Shown here: in pieces, positions 4,683 through 11,060 of the stretch
How the letters are laid out: each line of letters begins with the position of its first letter
Position numbering within the stretch: position 1 is the first letter of the stretch
Assembly: GCA_008501785.1 (NCBI GenBank)
Contig: QQUD01001020.1
Coordinates: 1 to 11,060, forward strand
Length of the DNA stretch: 11,060 nucleotides
Direction: 5' to 3'
From: Chloroflexota bacterium
Lineage (GTDB): Bacteria; Chloroflexota; Anaerolineae; Promineifilales; Promineifilaceae
The notes under the pieces: model-generated
Seen by the model: only the letters and a program-made list of their open reading frames with translations
What the model was told of the DNA's origin: nothing
Databases searched by the model: none
Position numbers and translations under genes: made by a program

Positions 4683-7031
4683 ATGCTAACCCCACGTCTT
4701 GAAAGGTTGAAAAAACAGATCGTCAACGCCAGACCCGAAGTGTATGCGGAACGGGCATTATTAGTAACCGAGGCTTACCAGGAGCACGAAAACGAATATC
4801 CCACGCTGCAAAAAGCTTGGGCAATGGACAAAATATTCCGGCATTCCACCGTTCTGATCAAAGAAGATGAGCTGATTGTCGGTTGTAAAACCCCCACAGC
4901 ATTGGGATCGCCTCTCTATCCCGAATTCAACATCGACTGGATTGAAAACGAAATTGATACACTTTCCATACGGTTTGAAACCGCCTTTGACATATCTGAA
5001 GAAAACAAGCAGATCATCAAAGAAAAAGTAATACCTTTTTGGAAAGGGCGCACGGTTTGCGACCGAATTCTTCCTGATGCGCCTGAAAAGTCAATGGAAG
5101 CCGCAGATGAAGGTGCCTTATTTCACTACTACCTCAATCGCAGCATTGGTCACTTCAATCCTAATTATGAAACCGTCCTGAAAGAAGGTCTCTGTGGGCT
5201 GCGTCATCGGGTCACAACTGCTTGGGCAGGCACAGATGCAGCGGATAAAGGGAAACAACATTTTTACGAAGCCCTTCTAATCGGAATCGATGCGGTAGCC
5301 GCTTTAGCTCACCGCTATGCCGATGAAGCCGAAAGAATGGCTGAAGTCTGTCAAAACCCAGTCCGTAAAAGCGAATTAGAGCAGATTGCTCGCAATTGTC
5401 GAAACGTACCTGAGAATCCTCCCCAAACTTTCTGGGAAGCACTGCAATCCTTCTGGTTCGTTCATCTCATGCTCAACCTGGAAAGTAATGCTTATGCCCT
5501 ATCGCCGGGCCGATTCGACCAGTACATCTATCCATTCTATGAACAAGAGCAGGCTAGTGGCGGCATTTCCGATGATGACTGCCAGGAACTAATCAATTGC
5601 CTGTGGGTCAAGTTTGCTGAAATGACAGTAGTCAAAGAAGCAGGTACAGCCAAAGCGAGCAACACGTATGCCGATTTCCAAAACCTCAACGTCGGAGGGC
5701 TGAAAGCAGACGGCAGCGATGGCGTCAACGCGATTTCCTATATGTGCATCGCGGCCCAGTCAGCCCTCATGCTGCCCCAACCTCAGCTTTCTTGCCTGAT
5801 CAGCACCAAATCCCCCCACAGCTTCCTGCTCAAAGCATGTGAACTGGCCCGTCAGGGCACCGGTATGCCAGCTATGTTCAATGCCGATGAAATCGTGTTA
5901 TCGCTGGTGGAAAAAGGCAAGACGCTGGTTGATGCACGCAATGGTGGCATAAACGGCTGTGTAGAAATTACAGGGCAGGGCAATGACCAGATGGCATCCT
6001 CTGGATACATCAATTTTGCCAAATGCCTGGAACTGGCCCTCAACAACGGGATTAACATGGTCACGGGTAGAGTTTTGGGACCACAAACAGGGACACCGGA
6101 TCAATTTCAATCCATAGATGACATTTGGCAGGCTATGGAAATCCAGATACGTCATATGATTGATCTCAAACACCAATACGACACGGTAGCGAAACGGGTG
6201 TTTGCCACCTCAAGCCCTGCTTTGTGTACCTCCCTGGTCATGGACGACTGCATCGACAAAGGATTGGATTATCACGATGGTGGTTCTAGATATACTCAGC
6301 CTATGCTGTCAGGGGTGGGTACGGGAACCGTTACAGATGCCATGGCTGCCATTGAGCATTTTGTTTTCACCAAGAAAACTTTCACAGTGGCTGAAATTGT
6401 GCAGGCCATGCGGGATAATTTCAAAGGTCATGCGACGATGCGGAATCTGCTGTGGAACAAAGCCCCCAAATATGGCAATGACAATGATAAAGTAGATCGC
6501 CATGCAGCAAAGCTGGTGACTATTTTTGTAAACCTTCTCAAAGCGTACACGAATGACTTTGGCGTTCCCTATGGCGCGGATATGATTCCGACTACGGCTC
6601 ACCTACCTTTTGGCTGTTTGACGGCGGCTAGCGCAGACGGCCGTTTTGCCACCACCCCCTTAGCAGAAGGCGTCTCACCCGTCCAAGGACAAGACCTTTC
6701 CGGCCCCACCTCTGTCATTCGTTCCATCAGCAAAATAGATCACGCATCCACAGTGGGATCTCTGCTGAATATGAAATTTACGCCCCAGACGCTGGCGGGT
6801 AGAGAGAAGCTGAAAAAGTTTGCCGCCATGATTCGCACCTACTTTGATATGGGCGGCCATCACATGCAGTTCAACGTTGTATCGCGGGAAACCTTGTTAA
6901 AAGCACAGCAAAACCCAGATGATTACCGGTCCCTGCTCATTCGGGTAGCGGGATACAGCGATTATTTCGTCATGCTGAGTAAAGATGTTCAGGACGAAGT
7001 GATTTCCAGAACAGCCCACGAGATTTGCTAA
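4683..7031 (+). CDS. Glycyl radical enzyme (PFL/diol-dehydratase-like superfamily), substrate unknown
   Basis: A 782-residue cytoplasmic glycyl radical enzyme. The N-terminal PFL-like domain occupies roughly residues 1-640. The thiyl-radical loop is NGGINGCVEITGQGND (420-435), with Cys426 as radical cysteine and Glu428 as the expected general acid/base. The C-terminal glycyl radical motif is IRVAGYSDYFV (753-763), with Gly757 as the radical site. Conserved backbone segments include SPGRFDQYIYPFY (274-286), GVGTGTVTDA (544-553) and DMGGHHMQFNV (722-732). The GCVE cysteine loop places it with the eliminating and decarboxylating enzymes (diol dehydratase, choline TMA-lyase, hydroxyproline dehydratase, sulfonate lyases) and excludes true pyruvate formate-lyase, which has two adjacent cysteines. 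Ile follows GCVE here, where I recall Pro in diol/choline enzymes and Thr in hydroxyproline dehydratase, so the substrate is open. The frame is open upstream to 4464, but that part overlaps lysR and is rejected. The activase follows 3 bases later. Confidence 0.93.
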   Translation: MLTPRLERLKKQIVNARPEVYAERALLVTEAYQEHENEYPTLQKAWAMDKIFRHSTVLIKEDELIVGCKTPTALGSPLYPEFNIDWIENEIDTLSIRFETAFDISEENKQIIKEKVIPFWKGRTVCDRILPDAPEKSMEAADEGALFHYYLNRSIGHFNPNYETVLKEGLCGLRHRVTTAWAGTDAADKGKQHFYEALLIGIDAVAALAHRYADEAERMAEVCQNPVRKSELEQIARNCRNVPENPPQTFWEALQSFWFVHLMLNLESNAYALSPGRFDQYIYPFYEQEQASGGISDDDCQELINCLWVKFAEMTVVKEAGTAKASNTYADFQNLNVGGLKADGSDGVNAISYMCIAAQSALMLPQPQLSCLISTKSPHSFLLKACELARQGTGMPAMFNADEIVLSLVEKGKTLVDARNGGINGCVEITGQGNDQMASSGYINFAKCLELALNNGINMVTGRVLGPQTGTPDQFQSIDDIWQAMEIQIRHMIDLKHQYDTVAKRVFATSSPALCTSLVMDDCIDKGLDYHDGGSRYTQPMLSGVGTGTVTDAMAAIEHFVFTKKTFTVAEIVQAMRDNFKGHATMRNLLWNKAPKYGNDNDKVDRHAAKLVTIFVNLLKAYTNDFGVPYGADMIPTTAHLPFGCLTAASADGRFATTPLAEGVSPVQGQDLSGPTSVIRSISKIDHASTVGSLLNMKFTPQTLAGREKLKKFAAMIRTYFDMGGHHMQFNVVSRETLLKAQQNPDDYRSLLIRVAGYSDYFVMLSKDVQDEVISRTAHEIC

Positions 7032-7034
7032 ACC

Positions 7035-7949
7035 ATGGAATCACCTCCTGAAGCAATTATTTTTGATATTAAGCGTTATTCCATCCATGACGGACCGGGC
7101 ATCCGCACAACCGCCTTTTTAAAAGGATGTCCGATCCGTTGTCGATGGTGCGCCAACCCAGAATCCCAAAAACGCTCTCCTGAAATTGCCTATTTCAAAC
7201 AGGAATGCATTCAATGTCGCAAGTGTTTGGAAACTTGCCCGCTAAATGCCATCCATTTCTCCGGCGCAGCGCATTGCCTGGATCGAAGTGTTTGTGATCT
7301 TTGTGCGCAATGTGTTGATGTTTGTCCTGCCGACGCACTTCAGATCGTAGGGCGAACGGTGACTGCAAGAGGTCTGTTTGACGAAATGGTTTCAGATCGC
7401 CCTTTTTGGGAGCGATCTGGTGGCGGTGTGACTCTGTCCGGGGGTGAACCTTTAATCCAGCATCAATTTGTGAAAGCATTTCTTGAATTATGCCGTTCGA
7501 ATTATATTCACACCGCCATAGAAACCTGCCTGCACATATCTCCCAAAATATTGAAGGACATTTTGCCACTGGTGGATTTTGTTATCTGTGATATGAAAAT
7601 TATGGACAGTGAAAAACACAAGCAGTTCACCGCGGTTTCAAATAAGCTGATACTTGAAAATATTGTGTTCCTGCTAAATTCTGATTTAGATATGCTCGTG
7701 CGGATGCCGTTAATTCCCGGTGTGAATGATGATGTAGCAAATCTCGAGGCATTGGGAGCATTTCTTCAGTCTCATCGAAAAAATGCACAGCTTGAGCTAT
7801 TGCCTTTTCATCGATTGGGCGAGTCAAAATATGAGCAAGCGGGGAGAACGATTGAAATGAAGAACGTCCTGCCCCCATCAAAAGAAGAGATGCAAAAAGC
7901 TGCTGCCAGATTGAATGCGTTCAATCTGGAGGTCGTAATGGAACATTAG
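7035..7949 (+). CDS. Glycyl-radical-enzyme activating enzyme (radical SAM)
   Basis: A 304-residue radical-SAM activase that uses S-adenosylmethionine and a [4Fe-4S] cluster to abstract a hydrogen from the glycine (Gly757) of the enzyme encoded just upstream. Motifs: HDGPGIRT (18-25); the radical-SAM cluster CPIRCRWC (Cys32, Cys36, Cys39; CX3CX2C as in PFL activases); an inserted ferredoxin-like domain with two further four-cysteine sets, Cys58/61/64/68 and Cys87/90/93/97; SAM-binding SGGEP (135-139); and RMPLIPGVND (223-232). Two auxiliary clusters are typical of activases for diol dehydratase, hydroxyphenylacetate decarboxylase and sulfonate-lyase types and absent from the short PFL activase. 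It begins 3 bases after the preceding stop with no visible Shine-Dalgarno, so it is probably translationally coupled. A palindrome about 30 bases after its stop may end the operon. Confidence 0.95.
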   Translation: MESPPEAIIFDIKRYSIHDGPGIRTTAFLKGCPIRCRWCANPESQKRSPEIAYFKQECIQCRKCLETCPLNAIHFSGAAHCLDRSVCDLCAQCVDVCPADALQIVGRTVTARGLFDEMVSDRPFWERSGGGVTLSGGEPLIQHQFVKAFLELCRSNYIHTAIETCLHISPKILKDILPLVDFVICDMKIMDSEKHKQFTAVSNKLILENIVFLLNSDLDMLVRMPLIPGVNDDVANLEALGAFLQSHRKNAQLELLPFHRLGESKYEQAGRTIEMKNVLPPSKEEMQKAAARLNAFNLEVVMEH

Positions 7950-7979
7950 GCTTGTGTTTTGGTATTTGATACGGTGGGT

Positions 7980-7996
7980 GGAAAACGGCCGTTTCC
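7980..7996. terminator. Terminator-like palindrome after the activase gene
   Basis: AAACGGCCGTTT (7983-7994) is a perfect 12-base palindrome, extending imperfectly to GGAAAACGGCCGTTTCC and flanked by further complementary bases (GGTG near 7973, CACC near 8010). It starts 30 bases after the activase stop. A C-run rather than a T-run follows, so it is not a canonical intrinsic terminator and could instead be a protein-binding palindrome. Confidence 0.4.
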
Positions 7997-8046
7997 CCCA
8001 AACCTTCACCATCTCTGACTAAATTGATGCAATTGAACAGAAGAAG

Positions 8047-8059
8047 ACGGTCTAAGACC
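8047..8059. other. Perfect short palindrome at the decayed end of the IS3 remnant
   Basis: CGGTCT-A-AGACCG, six paired bases around one base. It overlaps the in-frame stop of the truncated orfA reading frame, where transposase similarity has already been lost. It might mark a deletion or insertion junction, or be chance. Confidence 0.3.
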
Positions 8060-8197
8060 GGAAGATCAGAACGGCACGGCCAGAAGACCTGCCGGAGCGG
8101 GGGGTTCTATCGCCGAGGCTGACTTCTCACTCGCCTCCCACAAGGCTATCGCTTCTTCCTTAAATTGTTTCGTGTACGTTCGCTTTGTGCTTGACAT
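8051..8197 (-). pseudogene. Remnant of IS3-family transposase OrfA (N-terminus only)
   Basis: From the ATG at 8195-8197 the minus strand encodes MSSTKRTYTKQFKEEAIALW, then EASEKSASAIE, the typical N-terminal helix-turn-helix start of IS3-family OrfA proteins (KRxYTxQFKxEAVxLxxxSGxSxxxIA). After about 31 residues the similarity stops, the sequence becomes arginine- and serine-rich, and a TAG is met at 8051-8053 after 48 codons. Intact OrfA proteins are about 90-110 residues and OrfB with its DDE catalytic core is absent, so this cannot be an active transposase. The gene was shortened by deletion or recombination, possibly near a GGGGGG run at 8099-8104. Confidence 0.65.
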
Positions 8198-8273
8198 AAT
8201 CTTTATTTCCCCCGTTATCAAAGTGTACCTGAATTTGTCTATCTTTCATGTCCACTTTTCCGGGGGAACTTCA
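8051..8273 (-). mobile_element. IS3-family insertion sequence remnant, one end only
   Basis: The minus strand at 8273 begins TGAAGTTCCCCCGGAAAAG and continues TGGACA. This resembles terminal inverted repeats of IS3-family elements (TGA start, C-run, then AAAAGTGGACA) and lies about 75 bases before the orfA start codon, the normal spacing. No matching opposite end (plus-strand TGAAGTTCCCCCGG) is visible between 7950 and 8050, so only one end survives. It sits between the glycyl radical operon and the RHS gene. Confidence 0.6.
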
Positions 8274-8393
8274 ATGAAACAAACTTCAATTTAAGCCAAG
8301 CTTGGGCCGTCCCCTGCAATTGGTTTGTTAGCCAGTTTATTAGAGTGATGCCAACCTTTTATCTTCAAGTTGTCCATCTCCGCCTCTCCGTTA

Positions 8394-8413
8394 GGTGGCT
8401 TGACTAAACCACC
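8394..8413. other. Small hairpin, GGTGG/CCACC
   Basis: GGTGGCTT (8394-8401) pairs with AAACCACC (8406-8413) with one C-A mismatch and a GACT loop. The stem overlaps GTTAGGT (8390-8396), which matches the integron R' core GTTRRRY, but no partner core is evident, so an attC assignment is not made. Confidence 0.3.
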
Positions 8414-8569
8414 CTTGTTAATTTCTGATAAAAACAGCGATAATGATTGGCCTCGCACCAGCTTAGCACGCTAATTTTATTACCCAACAATCCCCCCGTC
8501 AGATGCTGTTGCAATTATCAATGACACCTGATTAGCTTGTATAAGTTATTGACCACAAGCGCAGGACTG

Positions 8570-8584
8570 CCTCTAGTTAAGAGG
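8570..8584 (-). terminator. Weak hairpin downstream of the RHS gene
   Basis: CCTCT-AGTTA-AGAGG, a perfect 5-base-pair stem 21 bases after the RHS stop. There is no T-run, so its role as terminator is uncertain. Confidence 0.3.
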
Positions 8585-8605
8585 TGTTACCGGCTAACCT
8601 TGGTC

Positions 8606-11060
8606 TCATTCCTCACAGGGACCTCCTACTGGTGGAGATTGTCCTGCCGGAGGTGATACCGGAGATTGTTCTGGTTCATCTCGCGGTTTCGGCAAAAGTT
8701 CTGCGGCTCCTGCCTTTGAAGGTGATAATAAATCTCTTAATATCTCCCCTAATTCACGTACTCCAGGAGGATACATTAAACCCCATAGCCCGTTCTCAAT
8801 TCCACGTAGTAAGTCGCGCTGGATTTGATGAGGTGAAACCCGTTTATTAGGATCAAAAGCTCTTACTATCCCGCGTCCGGCATCGCTAATACCGTCACTA
8901 GCTGCCATTGCGAATGCAAGCCCTGAGTATACACTAATACCTATAGCTGGACTGAAAACGAGACCAGTCAAAACCCCTGCTCCAATTGCCCACCAATTAA
9001 TTGTTCCAGTCAAATCAACATAATTAATAGGGTCATTGTGTACATAACTGTATAGATTATACCCCCCGGCAAACCCAATCGGGTCTTTGACTGTCCAGCG
9101 GCCTACTTCCGCATCATAATCCCGTGCCCCAAAGCGCACCAGACCGGTGGCCGGGTCGTAGAGGCCGCCGGCAAAGCCAAAGGGCTGGAAGCCGGGGTTG
9201 GTGTCGGCCAGCACCCGGCCAAACTCGTCGTAATCCAGCCGTTGGGCAATTGTGCCGGTGGCGGTGTTGATCACCAGGCGCACGCTGCCCAGGTGGTCGG
9301 TAATAATGCGGTAAGTAACGCCGCCGCGGATCATAAAGTCCGGCACGTTGATACGGCTGGCGTACACAAAGCGGCTAACAAGCGCGCCACTGCTGTCCAA
9401 TTCGGCCACCGGGTTAAGCTGGTCTTCGTACAGAAAGCCTTGCACCAGCGTCCCATTAACTTTTTTGCCAATGCGCCGGTTTTGGCCGTCAATCACATAG
9501 GCTATTTGCGTTCCGCCGGGCAGGGTAACTTGCAGCAGTTGGCCCAAAACATCGTACTGGTAGATGGTGGTCTGCCCGCCGCTTGTTTTGCTCTGGAGTT
9601 CGCCGTTGGCGGTGTAGCTGTAAACGCTTGTGCCGTATTGCAACAGCCGGTCTTGCGCGTCGTAAACACCCGGGCCGCCGGGGCCGGTTAGCCGGTTGCT
9701 GTTGCTGTCGTAGGTGTAGGTGGCGTTGATAACGCCGTTGCGCCGGACTTCGCTCAAGCGTCCGGCCAAATCGTAGGTGTAGCTGTAAACCGTCGTCACC
9801 CCGCCAATGGTTTCACTTTGACCGGCCAGCCTGCCCAACTGATCGCGGCTGTACTGGACGCCGTAAAGCGGGCTGCCGCCATAACGGGCAGTGTAGCTGA
9901 TAGGTTCGCCAAAGCTGTTGTAGCCCCAACTGTCGGTCACGCTGCCCAGGCCGCTGCCGGTCAGTAGGCCGTTTTGGGCGTTGCGACTCAAGCTGAGGTT
10001 GCCCGCCCCAATCAGCAAACTGTCGGCGTCGTATTGGTAGGCAATCTGGTTGCCGCCGTTAACCGTCTGGGCTGCTATTCGGAGGTCGTTGTCGTAGCTG
10101 TAACCAACGTTACCGTTAATAACCCCATTCCAAGCGATGCCGGTTGGCAGCGAGCCATCGTAGCTATAGGCCAGCGTTCCGCCTCCGTCCGGCGCGGTGA
10201 TGGTGGTCAGATTGCCGCTGGCAGGCTGGTAGGCGTAGGTGAAGGGGCCGCGCGGCGTGGTCAGGTTTTGCAGCCGGCCACCGCTGTCGTAGCCGTAGGC
10301 AATAATTTGACCATCGGGACGGGTGATCTGGGTCAGTTGCTTATCGCTGTTGTAGGCGTAGAGGGTGCTGTTGCTGCCTGAACCGCTGACGGCGGGCGGG
10401 GTATAGCTGGCCACCAGGTTTACTGCAGTATAGCTAAAGCTGTGCGCCGGTCGGCCCGGCGGAGTCAGGCCGATCAGGTTGCCGTTGGCATCGTAACTGT
10501 AGCCGATAAATCGGCCATCAGGCAGCGTTTCTTGGGTTATGCGTCCGGCGGGGTCATAACTAAACGCAATCGTCCGATTCAGGTCGTCGGTCACGCCAGC
10601 CAGGTAGCCCTGACTATTGTAATTGAAACTGCTGCTCCGGTTGCCCTGTGCCAGGCTGGTCAATAAGCCCCGGCTGTTGTAGCTGAAGCTAAGCGGAGTC
10701 AGATTAGCCATTTGAGCCGAGGTTATGCGTCCCAGGTTATCTATCACGCTGCTGCTTTGCCGCCCGGCCGGGCTGGTTTCAGCAAAAGTTTGTGTGGCGG
10801 CATCAAAGACGCTGGTAAAAAGTCGCCCATTCAGGCTGATGGTATCGGTCAGGGAGGTTAAACTGAGCAGGTTATTAGGGTCGGCCAGAGCGACGGTGCG
10901 GGCGGTTAGGGTTGTTGCTGCCAGAACGGTAGGGGTGGTCAGGGTTGTCTGTTGTGGTAAAGGGGCTAACATGCCCCAGCGCGGATCGCCGGTCTGTTGC
11001 AGGGTTTGGGTTGTTCCGGCTGCGGTGGTGGTGCTATAAAAACCGGTGTTGGTCAGCAGG
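8606..11060 (-). CDS. RHS/YD-repeat protein, C-terminal part (N-terminus beyond the window)
   Basis: The frame is open from the right edge to the TGA at 8606-8608, about 817 codons; the Met at 10972 is internal, since 29 further in-frame codons precede it with no stop. From about 10720 to 9200 the protein is a run of YD repeats (such as FSYDPAGRITQETLPDGR, YSYDANGNLIGL, YGYDSGGRLQNL, YTYDSNSNRL), which in characterised RHS and teneurin proteins build a beta-barrel cocoon. It then shows the RHS-associated core: DHLGSVRLVIN, YDEFGRVL, FGFAGGLYDPATGLVRFGAR, VGRWTVKDPIG and NLYSYVHNDPINYVDLTG. After the core comes a 132-residue tail: a glycine-rich hydrophobic stretch (INWWAIGAGVLTGLVFSPAI), a charged middle (RVSPHQIQRDLLRGIENGLW) and a proline-rich end. 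I recognise no toxin domain in it. Tail DNA is much poorer in G+C than the core. Such proteins are usually secreted or surface-exposed. Confidence 0.92.
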   Translation of the reverse strand, partial: LLTNTGFYSTTTAAGTTQTLQQTGDPRWGMLAPLPQQTTLTTPTVLAATTLTARTVALADPNNLLSLTSLTDTISLNGRLFTSVFDAATQTFAETSPAGRQSSSVIDNLGRITSAQMANLTPLSFSYNSRGLLTSLAQGNRSSSFNYNSQGYLAGVTDDLNRTIAFSYDPAGRITQETLPDGRFIGYSYDANGNLIGLTPPGRPAHSFSYTAVNLVASYTPPAVSGSGSNSTLYAYNSDKQLTQITRPDGQIIAYGYDSGGRLQNLTTPRGPFTYAYQPASGNLTTITAPDGGGTLAYSYDGSLPTGIAWNGVINGNVGYSYDNDLRIAAQTVNGGNQIAYQYDADSLLIGAGNLSLSRNAQNGLLTGSGLGSVTDSWGYNSFGEPISYTARYGGSPLYGVQYSRDQLGRLAGQSETIGGVTTVYSYTYDLAGRLSEVRRNGVINATYTYDSNSNRLTGPGGPGVYDAQDRLLQYGTSVYSYTANGELQSKTSGGQTTIYQYDVLGQLLQVTLPGGTQIAYVIDGQNRRIGKKVNGTLVQGFLYEDQLNPVAELDSSGALVSRFVYASRINVPDFMIRGGVTYRIITDHLGSVRLVINTATGTIAQRLDYDEFGRVLADTNPGFQPFGFAGGLYDPATGLVRFGARDYDAEVGRWTVKDPIGFAGGYNLYSYVHNDPINYVDLTGTINWWAIGAGVLTGLVFSPAIGISVYSGLAFAMAASDGISDAGRGIVRAFDPNKRVSPHQIQRDLLRGIENGLWGLMYPPGVRELGEILRDLLSPSKAGAAELLPKPRDEPEQSPVSPPAGQSPPVGGPCEE

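Larger units (their letters stand above)
8274..8605. other. Non-coding spacer between the IS3 remnant and the RHS gene end
   Basis: About 330 bases with no open frame worth calling on either strand and no tRNA-like fold that I can see. It contains two small hairpins (8394-8413 and 8570-8584), listed separately. It lies just downstream of the RHS stop, where polymorphic-toxin systems often keep an immunity gene; none is present. Confidence 0.6.

Noticed and set aside
7041..7049. TCACCTCCT just inside the activase gene, matching the 16S rRNA anti-Shine-Dalgarno tail
   Set aside because: A short chance match within codons 3-5; no rRNA sequence surrounds it.
9242..10666. Several open frames on the plus strand opposite the RHS gene
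   Set aside because: They arise from the GC-rich, repetitive YD-repeat coding DNA on the minus strand and have low-complexity Ala/Val-rich translations.
9100..10960. CRISPR-like or tandem DNA repeats in the right-hand part
   Set aside because: The recurring GTAGCTGTA-like words are codons of YD repeats, irregularly spaced and without constant repeat/spacer structure.
10970..10972. Methionine at 10972 as the start of the RHS gene
   Set aside because: The frame continues with 29 more codons to the window edge, no ribosome binding site precedes the ATG, and RHS proteins are usually far longer; it is an internal Met.

Overview
This is bacterial DNA, probably from an anaerobe or facultative anaerobe, because it carries an oxygen-sensitive glycyl radical enzyme and its activase. 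The style of the RHS/YD-repeat protein resembles what I recall from Chloroflexota (Anaerolineae). That is a weak inference, since no rRNA, tRNA or housekeeping marker is present. Base composition is patchy: the left-edge mtnK gene is very AT-rich (about 30% G+C over its last 60 bases), the central operon is intermediate, and the RHS core at the right edge is about 70% G+C. The window therefore looks like an accessory, mosaic region.

Layout. (1) 1-3622, all on the minus strand: APH-fold phosphotransferase, CPBP intramembrane protease, GNAT acetyltransferase, and the start of an S-methyl-5-thioribose kinase (mtnK) cut by the left edge. These unrelated accessory genes are separated by spacers that share a motif (plus-strand consensus CGCCTGCTTCA). 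One spacer (1678-1783) folds like an integron attC site, so the stretch may be a gene-cassette array or its remains. No integron integrase is visible. (2) 3708-7949: a LysR-type regulator diverging from a two-gene operon of a glycyl radical enzyme (782 aa) and its radical-SAM activating enzyme, 3 bases apart. The 108-base divergent spacer holds a palindrome (TTTGAT-N7-ATCAAA), a good sigma70-type promoter and a strong Shine-Dalgarno, giving a complete regulated unit whose substrate is unknown. (3) 7950-8605: non-coding DNA with a terminator-like palindrome and one end of an IS3-family element with a decayed orfA start. (4) 8606-11060, minus strand: the C-terminal part of a large RHS/YD-repeat protein running off the right edge. 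Its core is GC-rich and its 132-residue tail is AT-richer and unrecognised.

How the parts work together. The LysR regulator probably senses a metabolite linked to the glycyl radical enzyme and controls its promoter. The activase installs the glycyl radical on Gly757. The thiyl radical at Cys426, with Glu428 nearby, then probably catalyses an elimination, C-C or C-S cleavage reaction. The left-hand genes look like independent adaptive cargo, and the RHS gene is a separate surface or secreted polymorphic protein.
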